Shown: in pieces, positions 25,810 through 34,560 of the stretch
Layout: each line of letters starts with the position of its first letter
Position numbering within the stretch: position 1 is the first letter of the stretch
NCBI GenBank assembly: GCA_036557885.1
Contig: DATBGS010000146.1
Location: forward strand, 1 to 64,000
DNA from: DATBGS01 sp036557885
Lineage (GTDB): Bacteria > Chloroflexota > Ktedonobacteria > Ktedonobacterales > DATBGS01
Length of the DNA: 64,000 bases
Reading direction: 5' to 3'
Translations under genes and position numbers: made by a program
The notes under the pieces: generated by a model
Database searches by the model: none
What the model was told of the DNA's origin: nothing
Seen by the model: only the letters and a program-made list of their open reading frames with translations

Positions 25810-26609
25810 GGGACATGCTGAACTTCTACACCAAGACGATGAAGATCGCCATCATGACTGGCTTTCAATATCGCGTCTCCCAGTATTTCTACATGATTGG
25901 CATGATTGCCGAGCCAATCATCTATCTGGTGGTCTGGTCCACGATTGCCAATGCGTCTGGCGGGACAGCAGGCGGGCTAACCGCCGGGCAGTTTGCCGCG
26001 TACTACATCGTCTGGACGCTGGTGCGCAATATCAACATTGTCTTTACGCCCTATGGCTGGGAGTCGCGTATCCAGCACGGCTACCTTTCCGGGCTGCTGC
26101 TGCGCCCCATGCACCCCATTCACTATGATCTGGCGTATTTTGCCGGGGCAAAAGTGGTGGATGTGGTGCTGTGGATTCCAATTGCGACAGTGCTGACGCT
26201 CATCTTCCATCCCACGTTTACCGCAACGCCGCTGGCGATTGGCGTCTTTGTTATAGCCATCTGGGGCGCGTATCTGATTCGCTCAATGGCGCTCTGGCTG
26301 CTGGGGATGATTACGTTCTGGACCACGAAGGTGAGCGCCATTTTTGAGTTATACATGGCGATTGAGCTGCTGCTTTCCGGGCGGTTGGTGCCGCTTTCGC
26401 TTTTGCCCGGCTGGGCGCAGCAGCTTTCCAATTTCCTGCCGTTCCAGTGGACCTTCAGCTTCCCGATTGAGGCGCTGGTTGGGAACCTGACGCCGCTGCA
26501 ATTGCTGGGCGGGCTGGGCTTCCAGGCGCTGTGGGTTGCGATTGGTTGGCTGCTTGTACAACTGGTCTGGCGAGCGGGCGTGCGCCACTTTTCGTCGGTG
26601 GGCAACTAG
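25806..26609 (+). CDS. ABC-2 type exporter permease, first subunit
   Basis: A 267-residue integral membrane protein with about six hydrophobic helices, starting MRDMLNFYTKTMKIAIMTGFQYRVSQYFYMIGMIAEP. The N-terminal amphipathic segment then helices, and the late SFPIEALVGNLTPLQLLGGLGFQALWVAIGWLL, are typical of the two-permease ABC-2 group (ABC2_membrane_6 type). It overlaps the ATPase stop by four bases and is followed after 12 bases by a second permease, so the three form one exporter. Confidence 0.88.
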   Translation: MRDMLNFYTKTMKIAIMTGFQYRVSQYFYMIGMIAEPIIYLVVWSTIANASGGTAGGLTAGQFAAYYIVWTLVRNINIVFTPYGWESRIQHGYLSGLLLRPMHPIHYDLAYFAGAKVVDVVLWIPIATVLTLIFHPTFTATPLAIGVFVIAIWGAYLIRSMALWLLGMITFWTTKVSAIFELYMAIELLLSGRLVPLSLLPGWAQQLSNFLPFQWTFSFPIEALVGNLTPLQLLGGLGFQALWVAIGWLLVQLVWRAGVRHFSSVGN

Positions 26610-26621
26610 AGGAGCAGGTTC

Positions 26622-27401
26622 ATGTTCCGTTTGATGTGGCTGTTCTTCCGGGTTGGGACGATGAACGAACTCCAATACCGGGTGAATTTCTTTATTCAGC
26701 TTTTTGAGTCGCTGGTGTCGCTGGGCATTGGGCTGGTAGGGCTGGCGCTGGTCTTCAGCCACACGCCAACGCTGGATGGCTGGTCGCTGCCGCAGTTGCT
26801 CGCGGTGCTGGGTGTCTATACCCTCATGGGTGGGCTGATCAAGGCAACCATCCAGCCGAATATGCAGCGCTTGCTCGATGAGATCCAGCAGGGCACGCTG
26901 GACTACGCGCTGACCAAGCCCGCCGACTCGCAGGTGATCGTCAGCGTGCGCGAGGTGCGCATTTGGGAAACGGTGGACTTTCTTGTAGGCGCGGTGGTGC
27001 TGATGATTGCAGTGGTGCAGTTGCACAACAGCATCGGCGTTCTGCCCGCGCTGCTTTTTGCGGGGTTGCTGGTGCTGGGCGGGTTGATGATCTACTGCTT
27101 CTGGCTGATTATCACGACCGGCGCGTTCTGGCTGGTGCGGATGGATAACGTGTTGGAGTTGTTCCAGGGCGTGTATCAGGCCGGGCGCTGGCCGGTGAAT
27201 ATCTACCCCGAATGGCTCCAGATTGGCCTGACGTTCCTTGTTCCTATCGCCTTTGCGGTGACTATCCCTGCCGATGCGCTGACCGGGCGGCTGACATGGC
27301 AGTTAGTGGCGGGCGCGGCGGCGCTGACGCTGGGCCTGCTGGTGTTTGCGCGCTGGTTCTGGTGGTTTGGCCTGCGGCATTATTCCGGCGCCTCGGCCTA
27401 A
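26622..27401 (+). CDS. ABC-2 type exporter permease, second subunit
   Basis: A 259-residue membrane protein of the same group as its neighbour, beginning MFRLMWLFFRVGTMNELQYRVNFFIQLFESLVS. About six membrane helices are visible, with a central GVYQAGRWPVNIYPEWLQ loop characteristic of this permease family and a PADALTGRLTWQLV segment before the last helices. A GAGGAGC site precedes the ATG. It probably forms a heterodimer with the 25806 permease. Confidence 0.88.
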   Translation: MFRLMWLFFRVGTMNELQYRVNFFIQLFESLVSLGIGLVGLALVFSHTPTLDGWSLPQLLAVLGVYTLMGGLIKATIQPNMQRLLDEIQQGTLDYALTKPADSQVIVSVREVRIWETVDFLVGAVVLMIAVVQLHNSIGVLPALLFAGLLVLGGLMIYCFWLIITTGAFWLVRMDNVLELFQGVYQAGRWPVNIYPEWLQIGLTFLVPIAFAVTIPADALTGRLTWQLVAGAAALTLGLLVFARWFWWFGLRHYSGASA

Positions 27402-27426
27402 ATTTCCGGGCCGGACCCTGCTGCTT

Positions 27427-27500
27427 GTAGCCCCGCCGTCCCTGGCGGGCAAGCGCTCACCGGCTAGAAGCCGGAGGTACCCCTCAAAGCAGGGGCACGG
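27427..27500. repeat. REP-like repeats after the exporter operon
   Basis: GTAGCCCCGCC-GTCCCT-GGCGGGC at 27427, ACCGGCTAGAAGCCGG at 27459, and CCCCTCAAAGCAGGGG at 27481. They lie between the convergent second permease and the carboxylesterase gene. Confidence 0.78.
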
Positions 27501-27506
27501 CAAGTA

Positions 27507-28169
27507 TTATGACCCTGAGAGAAGGGCCTGCATCATCTGTCGGAGGTGAGCTAGTTCGTCTTCGTTGACAGTGTGGCCCATGCCTGGATACAAACGCATT
27601 GTCACTTGTCCGCCTAGCTGCTGGAACACCCCGGCTGTTTCCTGCACGCGCTCTTTGGGGACATGTGGGTCTACATCGCTGCACCCCAGGAAGACGGGCG
27701 TTCCCGCGAGCAAGCCTGGGTAGTCGCGGGGCGTTCCCTCTGGCCCAATTAGCCCGCCGCTGAAGCCGACTACGCCACCGTAGCGCCGCGCATGGCGCGC
27801 TATAAACTCTGTCATCAGGCAGGCTCCTTGAGAAAAGCCCAGCATGATGATCTTCTCAGGCGCGAAACCAGATTGCCCCAGCAGTGTTAGGCAGCCTTCC
27901 AGCGTTGCCAGGGCGGAGGTGAGCCAGGGTTCGTTGCTGTCAATCGGCTCCATGAAGCGATTGGGATACCAGGCGTTTGCGGCTGCCTGGGGCGCGAGAT
28001 AAACAAAGCCGGGCTGTGCCGCTTCAGCAGCTATCGTCAAGATGTCGCTGGCGCTAGCCCCGCGTCCATGCACCATGACCATTGCAGCCCCCGCTTGATC
28101 TAACGGTTCGCCAGCAGCCAGAATAGGCTGGCCGTGATGCGGCCCTGGAGCCGTTGTAACCAGCGCCAT
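27507..28169 (-). CDS. MhqD-like phospholipase/carboxylesterase
   Basis: A 220-residue alpha/beta hydrolase of the PF02230 type (MhqD, YpfH, acyl-protein thioesterase relatives). It has VMVHGRGASASD (oxyanion region), LGFSQGACL (nucleophile elbow GFSQG), CSDVDPHVPKER (acid) and GMGHTVNEDE (His). The ATG at 28169 follows GAGGTGAG. In Bacillus, MhqD is co-regulated with quinone-ring dioxygenases; here a VOC protein and a maleylacetate reductase are upstream in the same direction, so a related role is plausible but not proven. Confidence 0.87.
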   Translation of the reverse strand: MALVTTAPGPHHGQPILAAGEPLDQAGAAMVMVHGRGASASDILTIAAEAAQPGFVYLAPQAAANAWYPNRFMEPIDSNEPWLTSALATLEGCLTLLGQSGFAPEKIIMLGFSQGACLMTEFIARHARRYGGVVGFSGGLIGPEGTPRDYPGLLAGTPVFLGCSDVDPHVPKERVQETAGVFQQLGGQVTMRLYPGMGHTVNEDELAHLRQMMQALLSGS

Positions 28170-28210
28170 ACACTCACCTCTTTGCCAGAGTGACGGAGTT
28201 ATGCGACAGA

Positions 28211-28561
28211 TTATTTCACGATGCCTGTTTGCCCAAAGTCGAGGAAGACACATGGCTCTTGCCCAACCACCCAGCCATCGTGCCCTGGAGGGATAACCAC
28301 AAGATCTCCTGGACCAAAGTCGGCCTGGGTGCCATCGTTTACCGCCACTTGCATGTGTCCTGAAATCACATAGCCAACATGGAGCACCTGACAGCTCTCT
28401 GTGCCAACGATAGGTTTGACATGCTCGGACCATCTCCAGCCTGGTTCATAGGTCACTCGCGCCACTGGCTTGTCACCCAATTTCACGATTTCTGTCGTGG
28501 CTCTGGGTGTCGTGCGCTTTTCGTCGGGAGTGGTAAAGCTTTTCTTTTGGAAGGTTGCCAT
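28211..28561 (-). CDS. cupin domain protein
   Basis: A 116-residue single-domain cupin. Motif 1 is around HVKPIVGTESCQVLHVGYVISG, with motif 2 in DFGPGDLVVIPPGHDGWVVG. Metal ligands are not fully canonical: His in motif 2 (PGHD) is present, while motif 1 has one clear His (SEHVK). It is 41 bases upstream of the MhqD-like gene and in the same direction. The ATG follows GAGGTGAG. Role unknown: sensor, isomerase or small-molecule dioxygenase. Confidence 0.84.
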   Translation of the reverse strand: MATFQKKSFTTPDEKRTTPRATTEIVKLGDKPVARVTYEPGWRWSEHVKPIVGTESCQVLHVGYVISGHMQVAVNDGTQADFGPGDLVVIPPGHDGWVVGQEPCVFLDFGQTGIVK

Positions 28562-28623
28562 TATCTCACCTCTTCTGATAGCTCCAGAATTGCTCTAGAT
28601 GTATGCTCGGTTGCCTGTTGTTA

Positions 28624-29223
28624 CTATTCAGCGTTATTTACTGCGCGGCGTGCTGCCAGTACCATCCCTTCAGGGGCGCCGGGGCGTCCCTGCAACTGAC
28701 TGTAGGTTCCTGATGCGCTGGCAAGGAAGAAATCCATTACTGGCTGAAAGCCTGCCAGGATGAAGCCTTTTTGTGAGGCCACGTTCGCAGTATCTGCGCC
28801 AATCCACGCCAGCCGCAGCCCGGCGGCGCGCAGTTCGCTGACGATATGGCTTAGCAACGCCGGATAGAGGCGCTGGCCGCGATACACAGGCAGCGTGGCG
28901 CAGTCCCAGATGTACGCCTCGCCTGGACCCATGCGCAGGCGCAAGCGCAGTTCGCCAATGACCTCTTCATCAAACGTTACCCAGCCATAGGCCGCAATTT
29001 CCTCAGCGACGCGAGCAACATAGCAGCGCTTTCCGGCGGCAAAACGTCGCTGTACAGGCACCAGGCTCCGCTTGCCCATTGCTTGCGTCAGGGCAGGCGT
29101 TTCTTCCGGGCCAACCTGCTCAAAGCGCGCGGCCACTCGTGGCGCGCACGCTGGCGGCAATGGCGCATCCAAAGCCAGCGCCCAGAACGTACCAGCAGGC
29201 CGCGCCTGCTCCAAGGAGGCCAT
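28624..29223 (-). CDS. GNAT family N-acetyltransferase
   Basis: A 199-residue GNAT-type protein. The acetyl-CoA region is WDCATLPVYRGQRLYPALLSHIVSELRAAGL (P-x-YRGQ-x-L-Y motif A), followed by a WIGADTANVASQKGFILAGF motif B. The N-terminal half is divergent. Five bases separate it from the upstream VOC gene stop, so the two are co-translated in one operon. The substrate cannot be named. Confidence 0.78.
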   Translation of the reverse strand: MASLEQARPAGTFWALALDAPLPPACAPRVAARFEQVGPEETPALTQAMGKRSLVPVQRRFAAGKRCYVARVAEEIAAYGWVTFDEEVIGELRLRLRMGPGEAYIWDCATLPVYRGQRLYPALLSHIVSELRAAGLRLAWIGADTANVASQKGFILAGFQPVMDFFLASASGTYSQLQGRPGAPEGMVLAARRAVNNAE

Positions 29224-29228
29224 TGGCG

Positions 29229-29795
29229 TTACACCTTTTCGGGGACCAGCTTTGGGGCGCGGCGCTCTGAAAGTTCAGCGATGGCGTCGGCCAGGTGGCG
29301 GTCCTGCACATTGCCCACGCCCTCGGCCACGCGCAGACGGTGCGCCAGGGCCAGGACATCCGCGACGGTGTAGCCTTCCGGCGGCACAAACTTATAGCAG
29401 GCCATCTCCAGCAGTTGACCGTTGGGGTCGCGGAAATAGATGGAATCCATAAAGCCGCGATCAATCGGGCCGGTGTTCCAGATGCCACGCTCCTCCAGCC
29501 GTTTAGCGACTTGCGTATAGACAGCCCGCGAGACGGTGAAGGCCAGATGGTGCAGGTTGCCAATACCTTCCGGGTTGGGCGTGGGGTCGTTCTGGCGCGA
29601 GGGCCGCACAAAGAAGGTGATCAGCCGCCCGTCGCCGGTATCGAAATAGAGATGCTCTTCCTCTGGCACGTCCAGGTTAGGCTGGTCCAACACCAATGGC
29701 ATGCCCAACACTTCCTGGTAAAAATCAATGATGCTGTCACGATTTGAGCCGACAAAGGTGATATGGTGGACGCCTTGCGTCTGGATTTTGCTCAT
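29229..29795 (-). CDS. VOC family protein, glyoxalase/ring-cleaving dioxygenase-like
   Basis: A 188-residue vicinal-oxygen-chelate protein. It starts QTQGVHHITFVGSNRDSIIDFYQEVLGMPL, with a metal His in GVHHITF, then HLYFDTGDGRLITFFV, and a second half with IGNLHHLAFTVSR (metal His) and SIYFRDPNGQLLEMACY (metal Glu). These are the His/Glu ligands of extradiol-type dioxygenases and related enzymes. With maleylacetate reductase nearby, a hydroquinone or catechol-type substrate is plausible. GGCGGAGG precedes the ATG. Confidence 0.85.
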   Translation of the reverse strand: MSKIQTQGVHHITFVGSNRDSIIDFYQEVLGMPLVLDQPNLDVPEEEHLYFDTGDGRLITFFVRPSRQNDPTPNPEGIGNLHHLAFTVSRAVYTQVAKRLEERGIWNTGPIDRGFMDSIYFRDPNGQLLEMACYKFVPPEGYTVADVLALAHRLRVAEGVGNVQDRHLADAIAELSERRAPKLVPEKV

Positions 29796-29813
29796 GAGGA
29801 TGCCTCCGCCTGG

Positions 29814-29939
29814 AAAGGCTTGTCTGCGCCCGCTGTCCCCGGCACCCTAAAACAAAGGGCAGGCGGAGGCCGGGGCTACATGCGGCCTGCTCGTAGCCCC
29901 GGCCACCGCGCCGGGGACAGCGGGTGCAGACAAGCCTTT
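29814..29939. repeat. long inverted repeat with nested REP-like hairpin
   Basis: Two 30-base arms (29814-29843 and 29910-29939) are complementary with one mismatch; the left arm begins AAAGGCTTGTCTGC. Inside, a 12-bp stem GGCCGGGGCTAC / GTAGCCCCGGCC (29868-29879, 29893-29904) makes two REP-like units back to back. It lies between the maleylpyruvate-isomerase-like gene and the VOC gene. Confidence 0.85.
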
Positions 29940-29958
29940 AATTGAACCGTTGTGTTGG

Positions 29959-30780
29959 TTAAATCCTGAAGAACAGGTGGCGAATCTGGTCTATGACTTT
30001 GGGGTCGCCGCTTGTTTCGCCACCGGGGAAGCGCTGGAAGGTCGTCAGCACAAAGTCGGAGGCGTCCTTAAAGTGGAACAGCGCTTGCGTTCCGCTGAGA
30101 TCGGTGGCTGGCTCTGCGCTGTATGTTCCATCTTTGACCGTCACACGCCACTGGCCGCCCCACTCGCCATCTACTTTAATGCCGAACACAGTATCCACGC
30201 CCTGAGCGGTTTTCTCATCCACTGTATACTGCATGAGGATGAACATATAGGGCACGAGCACGCCAGCGCTGCGCTCGTCCATCTTAGCGCGCTTGTGGCC
30301 CAGACCCCAGTTCATGTCCCAGGTATGGACGCCGTAGTCCATGACGTGGAAGGCTGGATAGAAGAACGTGGGCAGCGGCCCCATATAGGGGTGCGTGACC
30401 AGGAAGTTGCCCCAATCATCGGCGGTCAGCGAATCGAAGATGGTGAGCATCTTATCGGAATCGGTTTTGAGGCGGGCAATCACCTGTTCGCGTGGCAGGC
30501 TGCGGAACTTTTGCGCCTCCCGGTTGAGGGTTTCGCCCATGACGACCAGGCCCAGCGCACCGGCAGACTCTTTTTTGTGGGCCATGTCCCAGCGCGAAAG
30601 GTACCCTTCCGTGACATCAATCATGTGGCCCACGATGTCGCGTACCTCCCAATCGTCGCAGCGCGTCTGGACCTGCCAGTTTTTGGGGTCGTCAATGATC
30701 TTGTAGAATTTAGCGCGCTCGGTGCGCACGACATCAAGGACGGTATCTTTTCCGCTGTAATCCATTGAGTTGACACCCAT
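29959..30780 (-). CDS. maleylpyruvate isomerase-like (MDMPI/DinB fold) protein
   Basis: A 273-residue protein with the N-terminal MDMPI-like four-helix domain: TERAKFYKIIDDPKNWQVQTRCDDWEVRDIVGHMIDVTEGYLSRW, where the His of GHM is a metal ligand, and later FHVMDYGVHTWDMNW with two more His. The C-terminal half (about 180-273) is an SCP2-like beta domain. Known members include mycothiol-dependent maleylpyruvate isomerase, but many are uncharacterised. AAAGGAGG precedes the ATG at 30780. It lies 101 bases after maleylacetate reductase. Confidence 0.82.
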   Translation of the reverse strand: MGVNSMDYSGKDTVLDVVRTERAKFYKIIDDPKNWQVQTRCDDWEVRDIVGHMIDVTEGYLSRWDMAHKKESAGALGLVVMGETLNREAQKFRSLPREQVIARLKTDSDKMLTIFDSLTADDWGNFLVTHPYMGPLPTFFYPAFHVMDYGVHTWDMNWGLGHKRAKMDERSAGVLVPYMFILMQYTVDEKTAQGVDTVFGIKVDGEWGGQWRVTVKDGTYSAEPATDLSGTQALFHFKDASDFVLTTFQRFPGGETSGDPKVIDQIRHLFFRI

Positions 30781-30881
30781 GTGGGGAAACCTCCTTTGGT
30801 CAAAGAAAACGCTCGTCGTTAAAATGATCGCGCGGGATGGGTATCCTGGTCGCCTGCCTCCTTTCTGGGATTGGATGGATG

Positions 30882-32036
30882 TTACCATGCCGCTTGCAAG
30901 AGTTCCAGCAACGGCGCGGCCTCCTTCACCGGCTTGGGATTGCTTTGCACGGCGCGGCTCTGAAGCGCTAATTCAGCAAGGCGGGGCAAGTCGCCTGCCC
31001 TGACGCCTGTCTCGCGTAAGTGTCGTGGCACCTGTAACTGGCCGATCAGGTCGGTTACGCGCTGGATGGCCTCTTTAGCGGCGGCGCTGGCGCTCCGGCC
31101 AGCGGTAGTAATGCCCATTGCTTCGGCTGCCTGGGCCAGTTCTGAAGCCGTAGCATCCAGGTTAAAGCGTAGGGCGTGGGGCAGGATGATGCTGTTTGCC
31201 ACGCCATGCGGCACGCCTGCTGTTCCGCCCAGCACATGGCAGATGCCGTGATGCAGCCCCATTGCGACATGCGCCAGCGCTGTTGCCGCCAGATAGGAGC
31301 CTTGCAGCATCTCTGCGCGTGCTTCCAGATTGTGCCCATCGGCAGAGCAGCGCGGCAGGGCGGTCATGATCGCGCGGATACCACCCAGCGCGGTGAGGGT
31401 GGAAAGCGGGTTGCGCGTAATGGAATAGAGCGCTTCCAGACAGTGTGCCAGCGCGTTGATGCCAGTAGAGGCGGTCAGTTGTGGGGGCAGATCAAGCGTG
31501 AGCAGCGGGTCATAGAGCGTGAGCCTGGGGGCAATTTTGGGGTCAGTGACGGTGATTTTGCGGGTGATGCCGTCTTTCTGATGCGTGACGCCATAGACGG
31601 GCGTCATTTCGGAGCCAGCGTAGGTCGTGGGGATGGCGATAACCGGCACCAGGGGCTGATCAGTTGGCAAAGGGACGCGAGTTGGCTGCCCAGACCGCTG
31701 TTCCTCCAGCGTAAAGCTGATGGCTTTGGCTATACCAATCGCGCTGCCACCGCCCATACCGATCAGCGCGTGGATTTGCTGCTGCTGGGCAAGCTCCAGA
31801 ACCTCGGCTACCTGGCTTTCTGGGACGTGGGGCTGCACGTTGGCATAGGTGGAGATTAGCCTCGCGCCAAGCGCCCGCTCAACTTTTGCGATGTGGCCGC
31901 CGCGCTGCATGGAGCCGGTGGAACACAGCAGGAGCCGCTGCCAGCCAAAACGCTCTACCGTTTCACCCAGCCGGGCAAGCGAGCCAGCGCCAAAGATGAC
32001 TTCCTGGGCATAGCTGGTGTAGCGGAAGTCGTCCAT
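30882..32036 (-). CDS. maleylacetate reductase-like Fe-type alcohol dehydrogenase
   Basis: A 384-residue member of the iron-containing alcohol dehydrogenase superfamily, closest in look to maleylacetate reductases (MacA/TftE): FRYTSYAQEVIFGAGSLARLGETVERFG, GMGGGSAIGIAKAI (NAD binding), IPTTYAGSEMTPVYGVT, NALAHCLEALYS and HVAMGLHHGICHVLGGTAGVPHGVANSIILPH with the metal-site His region. It would reduce maleylacetate to 3-oxoadipate in hydroquinone or chlorocatechol breakdown. The start at 32036 with GGAAGGG upstream matches the family N-terminus; the long upstream frame does not. Confidence 0.88.
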   Translation of the reverse strand: MDDFRYTSYAQEVIFGAGSLARLGETVERFGWQRLLLCSTGSMQRGGHIAKVERALGARLISTYANVQPHVPESQVAEVLELAQQQQIHALIGMGGGSAIGIAKAISFTLEEQRSGQPTRVPLPTDQPLVPVIAIPTTYAGSEMTPVYGVTHQKDGITRKITVTDPKIAPRLTLYDPLLTLDLPPQLTASTGINALAHCLEALYSITRNPLSTLTALGGIRAIMTALPRCSADGHNLEARAEMLQGSYLAATALAHVAMGLHHGICHVLGGTAGVPHGVANSIILPHALRFNLDATASELAQAAEAMGITTAGRSASAAAKEAIQRVTDLIGQLQVPRHLRETGVRAGDLPRLAELALQSRAVQSNPKPVKEAAPLLELLQAAW

Positions 32037-32548
32037 TGGCGCGCCTTCCCTTCCATAAAGGTCTTCGCGGCGGAAACCCATCACCTTCAGGTGATCGGGA
32101 GGAGCCGCACCTCCGTCTGCCTGCTGCCCCTTGCGGGGGCTGGTTTTACTGGGAACCAGCCAACCCACTCCGCTTGCGCGGGTAAGGTGGTCCTCGTCAA
32201 CGTTATCGGGCGGTACTTTCCCCAAAGGACACTGGCTCGACCCCGTTTGCCTGTTTAACCGCCAGGTTCGAGCGGTTGGGGCTGGACCGGCCACCCCAAC
32301 GTCGGAACGTGAACACTTCCCGATAACATAGCCCGATAGCCTCCGTGCTCTGGCTGAGACTGGTAAGCTTCAGGCTTCCAATGAACCAGCCATCACAAGC
32401 CCCTCCCCTTCCGGGGAGAGGGTAGCTTACCCCCTAAGCACTCACGAGAAGATACGCGGGCAGGTGATATGGCTACCTATGTTTCGTAATCCGCTCACTA
32501 TTATACAGCAGCAGACAAGAGACAGGCACCTTTAGCCCGCTGCCCTGC
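32037..32548. other. intergenic region of about 500 bases, possible decayed mobile-element end
   Basis: No convincing gene. The minus strand stays open upstream of the maleylacetate reductase start, but that extension (ARTWRLNRQTGSSQ) is not part of the enzyme. There are repeated ATCGGG words near 32202, 32322 and 32332, GC-rich palindromes such as CCCCAACCGCTC and its complement region (32256-32302), and a CCCCTCCCCTTCCGGGGAGAGG hairpin near 32401. The nature is unclear. Confidence 0.35.
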
Positions 32549-34486
32549 TCAGGTGGGGGCGCCCTTTTTGGGCGAAGGCACATTGGTGGGCGATTCATCC
32601 GCTGTGGCGCGCGCCAGCTTTTCCAGTTGCAGCAGGCCGGTATCCGCCAGTGCCTGGAAATCGCGCTGATTCAGCGAAAGCAGGTCCACTGAGGTAATGG
32701 CTCGCACGGTTGCGGCGCGTCTGGTCTGGTTGAGCAAGGCTAGTTCGCCAAAGTGGTCACCTTCTTTGAGGTGGGCCAGCTTTTCTTCTCCGCCTGAGCG
32801 TTTGCGCACCACCTCAAGCTGTCCGCGAATCACCATGTAAAAGCGCGAACCAATGTCGCCTTCACGAATCACGGCCTGGCCTGGCTCAAAGTGCAGACGC
32901 TGCATTGAACTGGCCGGGTCTACTTGCAGCCGCACAATATCACGTGGGAGGAGGAAATCCAGCATCCAATCAGAAGTGACCTGCGCGCGTCGCTCAAATG
33001 TGGGGAGCTTGGAGAGATAGACCACACGCCAGAGTGACCAGGCCAGCAAGCCAGAAATCTTCATGCCGAAGACCTGGGCCACCGCTGAGCCACGTCCAAG
33101 CGAGGCAAGCTGACCAAGCCCAGCAAACTTAAAGGGCTTTTTAGTGCGATCATTGATAGTTGCCAGAATGTTCCAGGCCGCAAAGCGCGCCTGGCGGATG
33201 GCATATTGCGCTGTCGGTGGGCAGCGCCCGCCGGTGGTCAGGTCAGGCACCGAAGCATTATCGCCCAGCGCAAAGACGGAGGGGCAATCGGGCACTTCCA
33301 GATATTCATTCGTGACCAATGCGCCGCGCTGGTCGTGCTCGCAGGGCATCGAGGCCAGCAGCGGATTGGGCACGTTGCCAATGGTGGCAATCAAGGTATG
33401 GGTTGGGATGCGCTCATCAGTCGCAAGGATGGCCTCGTCAGGGGTAAGCGCCTTGATGCGCGTGTTGGTGCGGACTTCGATACCTTTTTTCGCCAGCTTT
33501 TTGGTCGCAAAACGTGCCAGGCTTTCGTTGACTTCTGGCAGGATGCGGTCTGGCCCCTGGAGCAGCACCATACGTACTTCACCGCGCTCGATGTTGCGAT
33601 AATGCGGTAAGGCGTCATGCACCAGATCAGCCAGTTCTGCCAGCACCTCCACGCCTGAAAATCCACCGCCAGCAACCACAAAGGTCAGCAGCTTGCGCCG
33701 CTCCTCCGGGTCGCCTTCGGCGTCGGCCTTTTCGAGCATATCTACCACATGGTTGCGCACGCGGAAGGCATCGGCCAGCGTTTTGGCGAGCAGGGCGTGT
33801 TCGCCCATGCCGGGCATACGCGAAAGATCAGTGATACCTCCCAGGGCCAGCACCAGATAATTGAAGCGCAGTGTCTCGCGCCGATTCTCGAAGCCGAGAT
33901 CAACCATCACCTGGCGGTGCTCCAGATCAATCTTTTCCACTGTGCCAGTATAGAGGGTGACGCCGGAAGCGATGCGGCGGATGGGCACCAGGATATGCTG
34001 GGTTTCGATGCTGCCGGAAACCAACTCTGGCAGCATGGGGTGAAAGAGAAAGAAGTTGTCCTGGCTGACGATGCTGATGTGAATGTCGCGGCGGCGCTTC
34101 ACCAGCTTTTGAAGCTCCATCGCGCAATATGCCCCGGCAAAGCCGCCGCCAAGGATGAGCACTTCTTTTTGGGGGGGACCAACCAGCCGAAAATACGTAT
34201 CGCCAACGGCAATCAGATCGCCGGGCAGCAGCGGAGTGCGCCCTTCAATGCGCCGCCCGTTGACAAAGGTGCCGTCAGTTGAGCGGAGGTCAATAATCGT
34301 GGCCTTGCCACGCCAGACAACGATGGTGGCGTGTTGGCGAGAAACACGCGCATCAGCGACCCCGATATGATGCGGATTACCGGTTGCCTCTCCTGGGCGA
34401 ACACGTACCAGCGTCCATTTTCCATCGGGCAGCGGGCAACTATATTGGGGATGCCCTTCCATTGTGAGCGCCAGATCACTCGCCAC
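32549..34486 (-). CDS. FHA - type II NADH dehydrogenase - cNMP-binding fusion protein
   Basis: A 645-residue three-part protein. Residues 24-102 are an FHA domain with RVSRQH and STDGTFVNG, the phosphothreonine-binding residues. Residues of about 107-510 are an NDH-2-type pyridine-nucleotide:quinone oxidoreductase with ILGGGFAGAY (FAD), VVAGGGFSGVEV (NADH) and FALGDNA. Residues of about 525-625 are a Crp-type cyclic nucleotide-binding domain with FGELALLNQTRRAATV, including the Glu and Arg used for cNMP. A GTG at 34486 with GAGGAG eight bases away is the start. This suggests respiratory NADH oxidation gated by phosphorylation and cNMP, which is inference. Confidence 0.92.
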   Translation of the reverse strand: MASDLALTMEGHPQYSCPLPDGKWTLVRVRPGEATGNPHHIGVADARVSRQHATIVVWRGKATIIDLRSTDGTFVNGRRIEGRTPLLPGDLIAVGDTYFRLVGPPQKEVLILGGGFAGAYCAMELQKLVKRRRDIHISIVSQDNFFLFHPMLPELVSGSIETQHILVPIRRIASGVTLYTGTVEKIDLEHRQVMVDLGFENRRETLRFNYLVLALGGITDLSRMPGMGEHALLAKTLADAFRVRNHVVDMLEKADAEGDPEERRKLLTFVVAGGGFSGVEVLAELADLVHDALPHYRNIERGEVRMVLLQGPDRILPEVNESLARFATKKLAKKGIEVRTNTRIKALTPDEAILATDERIPTHTLIATIGNVPNPLLASMPCEHDQRGALVTNEYLEVPDCPSVFALGDNASVPDLTTGGRCPPTAQYAIRQARFAAWNILATINDRTKKPFKFAGLGQLASLGRGSAVAQVFGMKISGLLAWSLWRVVYLSKLPTFERRAQVTSDWMLDFLLPRDIVRLQVDPASSMQRLHFEPGQAVIREGDIGSRFYMVIRGQLEVVRKRSGGEEKLAHLKEGDHFGELALLNQTRRAATVRAITSVDLLSLNQRDFQALADTGLLQLEKLARATADESPTNVPSPKKGAPT

Positions 34487-34560
34487 GACTCTACTCCTCT
34501 CGCAAAAACGACAGCAAAAAGTCAGTCCCCTTGGTTAAGATTGCCTGGCAGCAGCCGACA

